Origin: Nonomuraea turcica
GTDB taxonomy: Bacteria; Actinomycetota; Actinomycetes; Streptosporangiales; Streptosporangiaceae
Direction of reading: 5' to 3'
NCBI RefSeq assembly: GCF_030718205.1
Contig: NZ_JAUZQF010000023.1
Span: forward strand, 1-64,000
DNA: 64,000 nt
A program made the translations under genes and the position numbers. Positions 1 through 7,674 of the stretch are shown piece after piece. The notes under the pieces were generated by a model. That model was given only the letters and a program-made list of their open reading frames with translations. It was not told the origin of the DNA and made no database searches. How positions within the stretch are numbered: position 1 is the stretch's first letter; every line of letters begins with the position of its first letter.

Positions 1-140
1 GTGACGGCGACACGGTGACGGCGACACGGTGACGGCGACACGGTGACGGCGACACGGTGACGGCGACACGGTGACGGCGACACGGTGACGGCGACACGGT
101 GACGGCGACACGGTGACGGCGACACGGTGACGGCGACACG
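1..140. repeat. 14-bp tandem repeat, 10 perfect copies
   Basis: The unit GTGACGGCGACACG is repeated ten times without a mismatch and starts at the window edge, so the array may continue to the left. The period is not a multiple of three and the plus-strand frames meet stops, so it is not obviously coding. It lies just past the stop codon of the metallopeptidase gene on the minus strand. Perfect copies suggest recent slippage expansion, so copy number is probably variable. Confidence 0.95.
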
Positions 141-170
141 GCCGTGTGGCGGCGGCGTGGAAATCGTCGG

Positions 171-938
171 TCAGGAGACCTTCGCGGTGGGTGCCGACCA
201 GGTGTCGCAGGCGGCGGGGGAGAGGGCCCGATACCCGCGCTTGAGCCAGTAGACGCGCGTGGCTCCCTTGCCATGGCTGCGGTAGTCATCGCCGTCGTCC
301 CCGCTGGCCCGGGTGGCATCGACGAGCGCCTCCCAGTCACGCCCCGTACGATCCAGCGATCCCCACGAGCTGCCCAGAAACACGCCGGCCAGGCAGTCGG
401 CCTGCAACTCGTAGCGCCGCTTCAGCTCGTCCTGACGCGCCGGCTCGGCCCGCACCCGCGCTTCGTAGGCACCCCGCACCCCGATCAGGCTCTGCAGATG
501 ATGCCCGTACTCATGGGCGGCCACCTTGAACGGAAAGAGATCAGTCCTGTCCTCGATCCACCGCCCGGTGAGCGGGAACACCAACGTGCCGCGCTCAGTG
601 CAGTAGAAGGCCGCCGCGTGCTCAGGCCACGCCACCCCGCACACGGTGCTCTGGGGCTCCTCGAAGTAGAGCACGACCGGCTTGCGGAACGTCCACCGCG
701 TCCGCTTGAAGTACGCCGCCCACGACTTGTCCAGACATTTCACGACACCCTGGAGATACTCCCGCGTCCGCGGAATCCCTCCCGAACTGATCGCCGTCTC
801 CGGGCATGACGTGATCGCCAGCTTGCCGGCCTTCTTGGGGAAAGCGACTGGGGCCGCCTGGGCGCTCTGGGCGGGTACGCAGGCGATCGCCAAGATCATG
901 GCAAGGACCAAGGCCCGTGTGAGGGGGAGGGATTGCAC
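171..938 (-). CDS. Secreted neutral zinc metallopeptidase, paralog 1
   Basis: Predicted exported metallopeptidase of the YpfJ-like neutral zinc peptidase family (PF04228). From the GTG at 938 it has 255 residues: a short basic start, a hydrophobic signal segment ending near SAQA, then the mature domain. HEYGHH at about residues 142-147 supplies the two zinc histidines and catalytic Glu; the Glu of ELQADC near 177 is the probable third ligand. Cysteines before and after the motif fit disulfides in an exported protein. A TTG at 1016 in frame would add 26 residues before the signal peptide and is less likely. Three paralogs lie at 7.7-10.2 kb. Substrate unknown. Confidence 0.85.
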   Translation of the reverse strand: MQSLPLTRALVLAMILAIACVPAQSAQAAPVAFPKKAGKLAITSCPETAISSGGIPRTREYLQGVVKCLDKSWAAYFKRTRWTFRKPVVLYFEEPQSTVCGVAWPEHAAAFYCTERGTLVFPLTGRWIEDRTDLFPFKVAAHEYGHHLQSLIGVRGAYEARVRAEPARQDELKRRYELQADCLAGVFLGSSWGSLDRTGRDWEALVDATRASGDDGDDYRSHGKGATRVYWLKRGYRALSPAACDTWSAPTAKVS

Positions 939-1019
939 GATGGGCAGCTTAACGATCAGTGGCGTGTGGCACGATAGGGGTGCCACCCGGCGAACTACTA
1001 TTTCGCCGGGCGGCAAGCC

Positions 1020-1355
1020 TCATAGCATTCGGTTGAGCGCGGTGATCGCTTCGGCGACGACGTCGTCAGGTGCGTTGCCAATGAAGAAGTCGAGCCTGTC
1101 GGGCGAGATCGCGCGCACCTGCTCGATCATCGCCCAGCTGGTCTTGGTTAGCCCTGTGCCCTTGCCGCCAATGCGAATATGAGAAACATATCCGCGCTCA
1201 CGGCTGGTCAGCGGCACCGCCCAGACGAGCCCCAGCCTCGATCGGTTGAACTGGTCGTTGCTGAGAATCATGGCCGGACGATCGAAGCCTTGCTCGCGAC
1301 CGATGGGGCGGGGATCGAACCGTGTGAACCAGATCTCACCTTGCGTTAGTTTCAT
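1020..1355 (-). CDS. mazF: MazF/PemK-family toxin
   Basis: 111-residue protein of the MazF/PemK family (PF02452), which are usually sequence-specific endoribonucleases that arrest growth. Family features visible are the start QGEIWFTRFDP, the PAMILSNDQFN strand region, a VPLTS strand and the SWAMIEQVRAIS segment near residue 80. The start overlaps the upstream antitoxin gene by 20 bases, typical of a coupled toxin-antitoxin operon. The gene is complete and full length, so the toxin is probably functional. Cleavage specificity cannot be read from sequence. Confidence 0.9.
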   Translation of the reverse strand: MKLTQGEIWFTRFDPRPIGREQGFDRPAMILSNDQFNRSRLGLVWAVPLTSRERGYVSHIRIGGKGTGLTKTSWAMIEQVRAISPDRLDFFIGNAPDDVVAEAITALNRML

Positions 1356-1659
1356 CCTTCTCCTCGGGGAATGTGATCAGTCCTTCCCACTCCGGCGCGA
1401 TCTGACGGGAGCGTGGCCGTGGACCCAGGAAGGCCTCGCGCTCGGCGAGGTATTCGGCCCAGCCCTCCGGGTCTTCGCGCTGGGTCCGCTCGATCTGCTC
1501 GTTGAGGGTCTGCCAGAACAGCTTCTGCTCGAAGTCGGCGATGGCTTCGTTGAGCACCTCGGTCATGGTTCGGCCCTCCTGCCGGGCGATTCGGGCTAGA
1601 CGGTCTCGGGTGTCGACGCTGACGCGTATCGTCGTCGCAGCCTTAGGCTTCATGCTCAT
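1336..1659 (-). CDS. Ribbon-helix-helix antitoxin paired with the MazF toxin
   Basis: 107-residue protein. Residues about 8-45 (TTIRVSVDTRDRLARIA followed by GRTMTEVLNEAI) have the pattern of a ribbon-helix-helix DNA-binding domain: one strand then two helices. The acidic C-terminal half (EDPEGWAEYLAEREAF and beyond) would wrap the toxin. The first of two close ATG codons (1659) is used; the second at 1653 is equally possible. It overlaps the toxin gene by 20 bases. By family rule it neutralises the toxin and represses its own promoter; candidate half-sites lie at 1706-1739. Confidence 0.88.
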   Translation of the reverse strand: MSMKPKAATTIRVSVDTRDRLARIARQEGRTMTEVLNEAIADFEQKLFWQTLNEQIERTQREDPEGWAEYLAEREAFLGPRPRSRQIAPEWEGLITFPEEKDETNAR

Positions 1660-1705
1660 ACTCAACAGGCTACGTCGGCGTCTTGGAAACCATACCCCGG
1701 AGCGG

Positions 1706-1739
1706 TTACTCTCGCAGGAGAAACGGCAACGGAGAGTAA
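1706..1739. promoter_or_regulatory. Inverted repeat upstream of the antitoxin gene, candidate TA operator
   Basis: TTACTCTC at 1706-1713 is mirrored by GAGAGTAA at 1732-1739, with a further GACTCTC copy just downstream. Repeated short half-sites are typical of ribbon-helix-helix antitoxins. The site lies between the antitoxin start (1659, leftward) and the permease start (1759, rightward), so it could affect either promoter. Assignment to the antitoxin is inferred. Confidence 0.5.
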
Positions 1740-1758
1740 AGATGGTTGACTCTCGTGC

Positions 1759-2499
1759 ATGACTAATGCCGCATTGGTGCTGATCCTCGCCGGTCTGGCG
1801 GTTTTCGTCGGTGCGATCGTCCAGGGCGCCGTGGGTTTCGGCCTGGGCCTGGTCGCAGCGCCTGTGCTCACCTTGCTCAATCCCGAGCTGATGCCGGGCG
1901 CCATTCAGGTGGTCAATATGACGTTGCCGCTGTTCACGCTGGCCGCCGAATGGCGCAGGGTGGACTGGCGCGGGCTGGGCTTCGCGGTGCTCGGCAGGAT
2001 CCCTGGCAGCGTCCTTGGGGCGCTCATAGTTGTCTACGTTTCTGTCTACATGCGCGGCATTTTCGTCGCGGTCATGGTGCTCGTCGCGGTGGCGCTGACG
2101 GCAAGGGCGTTGAGCGTGCCGCGCAACGGTGTGACGATCACGTCGGCGGGTTTCGTGTCGGGGATCACCGGCACCGCCACGGGCATCGGCGGGCCGCCTC
2201 TCGCGCTGGTCTATCAGAACGCCAAGGGCCCGCAGATCCGCGCGACGCTGGCGATGTTCTTCTTCCTTAGCGCGGCGCAGTCGCTGGCCATCCTGGCCCT
2301 GGTGGATGAGCTGCCGTCCCGGGCGCTGACGACGGGGGCGATCCTCATCGTGCCGATGGTGCTGGGCTTCTTGGTGTCGGGGCCGTTGCGGCGCTATCTC
2401 GACGGCGGGAAGGTGCGTGCGGGCGTCCTGGTCGTGGCGGCGGCCTCGGCGGCGGCGTTGATCGTGCAGAACGTGGTCAGCCAGGTCGTGGCACCCTGA
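1759..2499 (+). CDS. TauE/SafE-family membrane permease
   Basis: 246-residue integral membrane protein of the TauE/SafE sulfite exporter family (PF01925). The family's duplicated architecture is visible: an N-terminal block with GAIVQGAVGFGLGL and a second block with GITGTATGIGGPPLALVY near residue 140, each followed by hydrophobic helices. Members export sulfite, sulfoacetate or other organic anions, but the substrate is not predictable here. No sulfur-metabolism gene is adjacent. It is transcribed away from the toxin-antitoxin operon and converges on the GrpB-like gene with a 7-base gap. Confidence 0.88.
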   Translation: MTNAALVLILAGLAVFVGAIVQGAVGFGLGLVAAPVLTLLNPELMPGAIQVVNMTLPLFTLAAEWRRVDWRGLGFAVLGRIPGSVLGALIVVYVSVYMRGIFVAVMVLVAVALTARALSVPRNGVTITSAGFVSGITGTATGIGGPPLALVYQNAKGPQIRATLAMFFFLSAAQSLAILALVDELPSRALTTGAILIVPMVLGFLVSGPLRRYLDGGKVRAGVLVVAAASAAALIVQNVVSQVVAP

Positions 2500-2506
2500 G
2501 GGCGCC

Positions 2507-3052
2507 TCACGCGTCGCTGGGACCGGGTCGCCAGCCGACGCCCTGAGCCCACGTGTCGGCCCGCCGCACGACGTCCCAGACGTACGGCTCCTTGGCCGCG
2601 ACGTATTTCTCCCGCTCGTCGCGAAAGCGCTCCGCGCAGCGCCGTTTCGCCTCGGCGAACTCGGCCGCGGCGGCGGGGTGGACGCGCAGGTAGTCGCGGA
2701 ACAGCAGGGGGAGCTGCTGGGAGAAGCTGCCGAGCTCACGCACGTGGATATGGGTCCGGTGGTGTCCTGGGGCCTCGCGGAAGTAGCGCTTGGTCAGCTC
2801 GGGGTTGCCCGCCCGATGCACCAGTCCCAGGCGTTCCAGCGGAGCCTTGAACGCCTCCAGCGGTTCGAAGGAGCGTACCGAGATCTGGATGTCGATCACC
2901 GGCTTGGCGGCCAGGCCGGGCACGGACGTCGACCCGATGTGATCGATGCGCACCGCGATGTCACCGAGCGCCGAACGCATCGCCGCGCCCAGTGCGGCGA
3001 ACCGCGCCGTCCAGCCCCGGTCGTAGTCCACGACCTCAACGAGATCTGCCAT
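2507..3052 (-). CDS. GrpB-family (UPF0157) nucleotidyltransferase-fold protein
   Basis: 181-residue protein of the GrpB/UPF0157 family (PF04229). Typical features are an early YDRGW segment, IDHIGSTSVPGLAAKPVIDI (residues about 38-57) with the GSTSVPGL and D-I-D-like motif of nucleotidyltransferase-fold proteins, and RTHIHVRE in the middle. Members occur alone or fused to CoaE; the enzymatic role is poorly known. The ATG at 3052 is chosen because the family begins shortly before the VVDYD segment; the longer frame upstream has no family similarity. Confidence 0.85.
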   Translation of the reverse strand: MADLVEVVDYDRGWTARFAALGAAMRSALGDIAVRIDHIGSTSVPGLAAKPVIDIQISVRSFEPLEAFKAPLERLGLVHRAGNPELTKRYFREAPGHHRTHIHVRELGSFSQQLPLLFRDYLRVHPAAAAEFAEAKRRCAERFRDEREKYVAAKEPYVWDVVRRADTWAQGVGWRPGPSDA

Positions 3053-3131
3053 GCCCGGATTGTCCCAGGAAGGTCCTGGTGGTGCACAGGTGGCGAGGAG
3101 GAGTCGGGGAGATTGAGGTGGCGTTTCTGGA

Positions 3132-3147
3132 TTGTTACCGGATACAA
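3132..3147. promoter_or_regulatory. Dyad upstream of the sugar ABC operon, candidate ROK operator
   Basis: TTGT-N2-CCGG-N2-ACAA is symmetrical in 12 of 16 positions and lies about 100 bases before the substrate-binding protein gene, in the promoter region. A second weaker GTTG...CAAC pair follows at about 3196-3210. The ROK regulator encoded at the end of this operon is the natural candidate ligand; this is inferred from position only. Confidence 0.4.
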
Positions 3148-3248
3148 CAAACTCCCGGCCCCCAGCCTCTTCCAAAGCAGGCCGTCCCGGAATACGTTGC
3201 CGCAAACAACATTCATCCGGGCCCCTCCGGAAGAAAGGACCCTGCACC

Positions 3249-4358
3249 ATGCGCAAGGGGATCCTCAGCTTGACCGCCGCGGCAGCCGCGCTCGCCCTCG
3301 GTCTCACCGCCTGCGGGGGCGATAGCGGTCAGACCACTTCGACGTCGACCGCATCGGCCCCCGCGGCCAAGGCGGGAAAGATCGGCGTCATCCTGCCGGA
3401 CAGCAAGTCGTCCGCCCGGTGGGAGACGGCTGACCGCAAGTATCTGGAAGAGGCGTTCAAGGCCGCCGGCGTCCAGTACGACATTCAGAACGCCCAGAAC
3501 GACAAGACGGCGTTCCAGACCATCGCCGACCAGATGATCACGAACGGCGCCACCGTTCTGATGATCGTGAACCTGGACAGCGGCACCGGCAAGACGGTCA
3601 TCGAGAAGGCCAAGTCTCAAGGTGTGCCGACGATCGACTACGACCGGCTGACGCTCGGCGGCGGCGCCGCCTACTACGTCAGCTTCGACAACACCAAGGT
3701 CGGCACGCTCCAGGGCGAAGGCCTCACCAAGTGCCTGACCGACAAGAAGGCCGAAAAGCCGATCGTGGCTTACCTGAACGGCTCGCCGACCGACAACAAC
3801 GCGACGCTGTTCAAGAGCGGCTACGACGGGGTGCTCAAGCCGAAGTTCGACTCCGGCGACTACGTCAAGGGCCCCGAGCAGTCGGTGCCCGACTGGGACA
3901 ACACCCAGGCAGGAACGCTGTTCGAGCAGATGCTGACCGAGCAGCCGAAGATCGCCGGCGTGCTGGCCGCCAACGACGGCCTGGGCAACGCCGCCATCAC
4001 CGTGCTGAAGAAGAACAACCTCAACGGCAAGGTGCCGGTCACCGGCCAGGACGCCACCGTCCAGGGCCTGCAGAACATCCTCGCGGGTGACCAGTGCATG
4101 ACCGTCTACAAGGCGGTCAAGAAGGAGGCCGACGCCGCGGCCAAGCTCGCGGTGGCGCTGGCCAAGGGTGAGAAGCCCACGGCCGCCTCGAGCGTCAAGG
4201 ACCCGGAGACCGGTCAGGACGTGCCCTCCGAGCTCATGGATCCCCAGGCCATCTACTTCGACAACGTCAAGGACGTGGTGGCCGACGGTTACGTGACCAA
4301 GGAGGAACTGTGCACCGGTGACTTCGCCGCGAAGTGCACCGAGGCCGGAATCCAGTGA
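3249..4358 (+). CDS. xylF: Xylose-type sugar ABC transporter substrate-binding lipoprotein
   Basis: 369-residue lipoprotein. The signal peptide ends at a lipobox LTAC with Cys22; a Ser/Thr/Ala linker follows, then a periplasmic-binding-protein type 1 fold (GVILPDSKSSARWETADRK, later NDGLGNAAI and GQDATVQGLQNI). This is the arrangement of D-xylose-binding XylF proteins. The start is supported by GAAAGGA ahead of ATG 3249. It is the first gene of an importer operon with ATPase, permease and ROK regulator. It would capture a pentose outside the membrane; the precise sugar is inferred from family only. Confidence 0.88.
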   Translation: MRKGILSLTAAAAALALGLTACGGDSGQTTSTSTASAPAAKAGKIGVILPDSKSSARWETADRKYLEEAFKAAGVQYDIQNAQNDKTAFQTIADQMITNGATVLMIVNLDSGTGKTVIEKAKSQGVPTIDYDRLTLGGGAAYYVSFDNTKVGTLQGEGLTKCLTDKKAEKPIVAYLNGSPTDNNATLFKSGYDGVLKPKFDSGDYVKGPEQSVPDWDNTQAGTLFEQMLTEQPKIAGVLAANDGLGNAAITVLKKNNLNGKVPVTGQDATVQGLQNILAGDQCMTVYKAVKKEADAAAKLAVALAKGEKPTAASSVKDPETGQDVPSELMDPQAIYFDNVKDVVADGYVTKEELCTGDFAAKCTEAGIQ

Positions 4359-4364
4359 GTCCAT

Positions 4365-4391
4365 GGGGGCGCGGCCGCCGGTCGCGCCCCC
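4365..4391 (+). terminator. Intercistronic hairpin after the binding-protein gene
   Basis: Nine-base-pair stem GGGGGCGCG / CGCGCCCCC with a nine-base loop followed by TT, placed between the binding-protein stop and the ATPase start. Such hairpins in ABC operons act as partial terminators or mRNA stabilisers so that the binding protein is made in excess. Confidence 0.65.
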
Positions 4392-4404
4392 TTGAGGGAG
4401 CCCC

Positions 4405-5169
4405 ATGACCCCCCTGCTTGAAGTGCGCGGGATCGACAAGAGCTTCGGTCCGGTGAAAGTCCTGCACAACGTCGAGCTCTCGGCGTACGCCGGCGAGGTC
4501 ACAGCGCTCGTCGGCGACAACGGCGCGGGCAAGTCGACGCTGGTCAAGTGCATCGGCGGCATCTATCCGATCGACGCGGGCGAGGTCCTGTTCGACGGCC
4601 GCCCGGTCGTGATCCACACTCCCCGCGACGCGGGCGAGCTCGGGATCGAGATCGTCTACCAGGACCTGGCGCTGTGCGACAACCTCGACATCGTCCAGAA
4701 CATGTTCCTCGGCAGGGAGCGCAAGAGCGGGCTCCTGCTGGACGAGGACAGCATGGAGGAACTGGCCGAGAAGACGCTCAGCAGCCTGTCCGTGCGTACG
4801 GTCAAGTCCATCCGGCAGCAGGTCTCCAGCCTGTCCGGCGGGCAGCGGCAGACCGTCGCCATCGCCAAGGCCGTGCTGTGGAACAGCAAGGTCGTCATCC
4901 TCGACGAGCCGACCGCGGCACTGGGCGTCGCCCAGACCGCGCAGGTGCTCGAACTCGTCCGCAGGCTGGCCGACACGGGCCTCGCCGTCGTCCTCATCTC
5001 CCACAACATGAACGACGTGTTCGCCGTCTCCGACCGGATCGCGGCGCTCTACCTCGGCAGGATGGCCGCCCAGGTCAAGACCTCCGACGTGACGCACGCC
5101 CAGGTCGTCGAACTGATCACCGCGGGCCGCAGCGGGGATCTCGGCCTCAAGAACGGGGTCACGCCATGA
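4405..5169 (+). CDS. xylG: Sugar ABC transporter ATP-binding protein, single domain
   Basis: 254-residue ABC ATPase. Walker A GDNGAGKST at residues 37-45, Q-loop YQDLAL, signature LSGGQRQ near 144, Walker B VVILDEP with the following T-A-A-L-G segment, and H-loop His in LISHN. Enterobacterial XylG/RbsA proteins carry two ATPase domains in tandem; this one has only one and would need to dimerise. The start follows GAGGGAGCCCC. Its stop overlaps the permease start as ATGA, so the two are translationally coupled. Confidence 0.88.
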   Translation: MTPLLEVRGIDKSFGPVKVLHNVELSAYAGEVTALVGDNGAGKSTLVKCIGGIYPIDAGEVLFDGRPVVIHTPRDAGELGIEIVYQDLALCDNLDIVQNMFLGRERKSGLLLDEDSMEELAEKTLSSLSVRTVKSIRQQVSSLSGGQRQTVAIAKAVLWNSKVVILDEPTAALGVAQTAQVLELVRRLADTGLAVVLISHNMNDVFAVSDRIAALYLGRMAAQVKTSDVTHAQVVELITAGRSGDLGLKNGVTP

Positions 5170-6428
5170 TCAAGGTCAAGGAACTCCCCGGCGAGGCCAT
5201 CGTCACCGCGACGCAGGCCCCGTCGATCAAGAACAGCTTCCGCGCGTACATCCAGCGGGTGCGCGGCGGCGACATGGGCGCGCTGCCCGCCGTGCTCGGC
5301 CTGGTCGTGCTCTGCGTGGTCTTCGCCGTCGCCCGCCCGTCCTTCGTGACGGCGGGCAACTTCGCCAACCTGTTCACCCAGGGCGCCGCCGTCACGCTCA
5401 TCGCGATGGGCCTGGTGTTCGTGCTGCTGCTCGGCGAGATCGACCTGTCGGCCGGCTTCGCCAGCGGCGTGTGCGCGGCGGTGCTCGCCGTCACGCTCAC
5501 CAGCATGGGCCTGCCGTGGTACGTGTGCGCGCTGGCCGCCATCATCACCGGCGTGATCATCGGGACCGTGCTCGGCACGCTGGTGGCCAAGGTCGGCATA
5601 CCGTCGTTCGTCGTGACGCTGGCCGCGTTCCTCGCCTTCCAGGGCCTGGTCCTGGTGCTGGTCGACGAGGGCACGAACATCTCCATCCGGGACACCGTGA
5701 TCGTCGCGATCGCGAACAGGAACCTGCCGCCGTGGCTCGGCTGGGCGCTGTACGCGGTGTCCGTGGCGGTGTTCGCGGGCGTGCAGCTGCTGCGGGCCAG
5801 GAAGCGGGCCAAGCGCGGGCTGGTGGCCGACCCGCTGTCGCTGATCGCCTTCCGGGTCGGGGCGCTGGCGGTGCTGGCCGGGGCCGCGGTGTTCGTGCTC
5901 AACCTGGAGCGCAGCCGCAACCCCCTGCTGGTCTCGCTGACCGGCGTGCCGATCGTGGTCCCCGTCATCCTGGTGCTGCTGGTCGTGTGGACCGTGATCC
6001 TGCGGCGCACCGCGTTCGGCCGCCATCTCTACGCGGTCGGTGGGAACACCGAGGCCGCTCGCAGGGCGGGCATCCCGGTCGACCGGCTCAGGATCAGCGC
6101 GTTCGTGATCTGCTCCTCGATGGCCGCCATCGGCGGCATCGTGGCCGCTTCCCGCGCCAGCTCCGTCGACCCGAACACGGGCGGCAGCTCCGTCCTGCTG
6201 TACGCGGTCGGCGCCGCGGTCATCGGCGGAACGAGCCTGTTCGGCGGGAAGGGCCGGGTGCTCGACGCCGTGCTCGGCGGCGCCGTGGTGGCCGTGATCG
6301 AGAACGGCATGGGTCTGATGGGATACGGGGCGAGCGTGAAGTATCTGGTCACGGGGTCCGTTCTGCTGCTTGCCGCGGGCGTGGACGCCTTGGCGCGCAA
6401 ACGGGCGGCTGCCGCTGGGTTAAGGTGA
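5166..6428 (+). CDS. xylH: Sugar ABC transporter permease, XylH-like
   Basis: 420-residue membrane protein of the BPD_transp_2 family. Helices begin near residue 40; GLVFVLLLGEIDLSAG near 85-100 and the GRHLYAVGGNTEAARRAG loop near 285 are signature features of ribose/xylose-class permeases. A central insertion rich in basic residues and extra hydrophobic segments (about 195-270) is characteristic of XylH and makes it longer than RbsC. It overlaps the ATPase gene by four bases. It forms the membrane channel for the sugar captured by the lipoprotein. Confidence 0.88.
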   Translation: MIKVKELPGEAIVTATQAPSIKNSFRAYIQRVRGGDMGALPAVLGLVVLCVVFAVARPSFVTAGNFANLFTQGAAVTLIAMGLVFVLLLGEIDLSAGFASGVCAAVLAVTLTSMGLPWYVCALAAIITGVIIGTVLGTLVAKVGIPSFVVTLAAFLAFQGLVLVLVDEGTNISIRDTVIVAIANRNLPPWLGWALYAVSVAVFAGVQLLRARKRAKRGLVADPLSLIAFRVGALAVLAGAAVFVLNLERSRNPLLVSLTGVPIVVPVILVLLVVWTVILRRTAFGRHLYAVGGNTEAARRAGIPVDRLRISAFVICSSMAAIGGIVAASRASSVDPNTGGSSVLLYAVGAAVIGGTSLFGGKGRVLDAVLGGAVVAVIENGMGLMGYGASVKYLVTGSVLLLAAGVDALARKRAAAAGLR

Positions 6429-6463
6429 TCGGCGACCAGCAGCCCCTGAAGGAACCCCAGCCC

Positions 6464-7669
6464 ATGCGTGCCGGCCCGTCGCAAGAGGACATCAGACGCC
6501 ACAACCTCGGCGCGCTGCTGCGTCATGTCCACCTCGGCGGGCCGATCTCGCGTGCCGAGCTGACCTCGAAGATGGGGCTCAACCGCAGCACGATCATGGC
6601 GCTGACCTCCGATCTCACCGCCGCCGGGCTGGTGCGCGAGGAGCTGCCCCGCGAGACGGGCCGCGCGGGCCGGCCGTCGCTCGTGGTGCGGCCCGAGTCG
6701 GCGCGCGTCTACGTGTTCGCCTTCGACGTGGGTCCCGACCGGCTGGCCGTCGCCCGGGTCGGTCTCGGCGGGGTCATCCTCGACCAACGGGAGACCGTCC
6801 GGCGGCGGGGTGCGTTCCAGCTGGAGGAGCTGATCGGCGAGCTGGCCGGGTTCGCCCGCCAGATGCGGCGCAAGACCAGGGACGACACGGTCTGCGTCGG
6901 CGCGGCGGCGGCCGTGTCGGGCGGCGTCCGCAAGGCCGACGGCGTGGTCGTGTTCGGGCCCAACCTGAAGGCCGAGGAGGTGCCGTTCGGCGAGGAGCTG
7001 GGCCGCAAGCTGGGTCTGGGGCTGCCGGTCAGCGTGGGCAACGACGCCAACCTGGCCGCGCTGGCCGAGCACAGCCGCGGCGTCGGCGTCGCCGTCCGCG
7101 ACCTCATCTACCTGCACGGCGACGTGGGGATCGGCGGCGGGATCATCGCCGGAGGGCATCTGCTCGGCGGCCACGACGGCTACGGCGGTGAGATCGGCCA
7201 CATGGTGGTCAACCCGGGCGGCCGGGCGTGCGGCTGCGGCTCACACGGCTGCCTGGAGGCGGAGGTGGGGGAGCGGGCCCTGCTGGAGGCGGCCGGCCGG
7301 TTCGGAGCCGGGCCGCAGGGGCGGGACGCGGTGCGGGCCGTGGTCGAGGCCGCCGACCGGGGGGACATCGGCGCGCAGGAGGCGCTGAGCCGGATCGGCG
7401 AGTGGCTGGGGCTGGGCGTCGCGAACCTGGTGAACATCTTCAACCCGGAACTGCTGATCTTCGGGGGGATGTTGCGTGAGGTCTATCTCGGGTCGGCGGC
7501 GCAGGTGCGTACGCAGCTGGCCCTGCACGCCATGGCGCCGCAGCGGGAGCGGCTGCGGTTGCGCACCTCGGCGCTGGGGGACGCGGCCACGCTGGTGGGC
7601 GCCGCCGAGCTGGCCTTCGCCCACGTCCTCGCCGACCCCCTGGAAGTCCTGGCCCGCGCCAACACCTGA
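6464..7669 (+). CDS. ROK-family transcriptional regulator
   Basis: 401-residue regulator. The N-terminal winged helix-turn-helix (residues about 10-70, ISRAELTSKMGLNRSTIMALTSDL) is followed by a ROK sugar-kinase-like domain. The zinc motif CGCGSHGCLE near residue 253 and preceding GGEIGHM are conserved. ATG 6464 is preceded by GAAGGAA; a GTG at 6425 overlapping the permease stop is possible. As last gene of the importer operon it probably represses the operon in the absence of its sugar (XylR-like). No xylose isomerase or kinase gene is in the window. Confidence 0.88.
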   Translation: MRAGPSQEDIRRHNLGALLRHVHLGGPISRAELTSKMGLNRSTIMALTSDLTAAGLVREELPRETGRAGRPSLVVRPESARVYVFAFDVGPDRLAVARVGLGGVILDQRETVRRRGAFQLEELIGELAGFARQMRRKTRDDTVCVGAAAAVSGGVRKADGVVVFGPNLKAEEVPFGEELGRKLGLGLPVSVGNDANLAALAEHSRGVGVAVRDLIYLHGDVGIGGGIIAGGHLLGGHDGYGGEIGHMVVNPGGRACGCGSHGCLEAEVGERALLEAAGRFGAGPQGRDAVRAVVEAADRGDIGAQEALSRIGEWLGLGVANLVNIFNPELLIFGGMLREVYLGSAAQVRTQLALHAMAPQRERLRLRTSALGDAATLVGAAELAFAHVLADPLEVLARANT

Positions 7670-7674
7670 TCCTC

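Noticed and set aside
1-140. Possible CRISPR array
   Set aside because: Units are directly adjacent 14-mers without spacers, so it is a simple tandem repeat.
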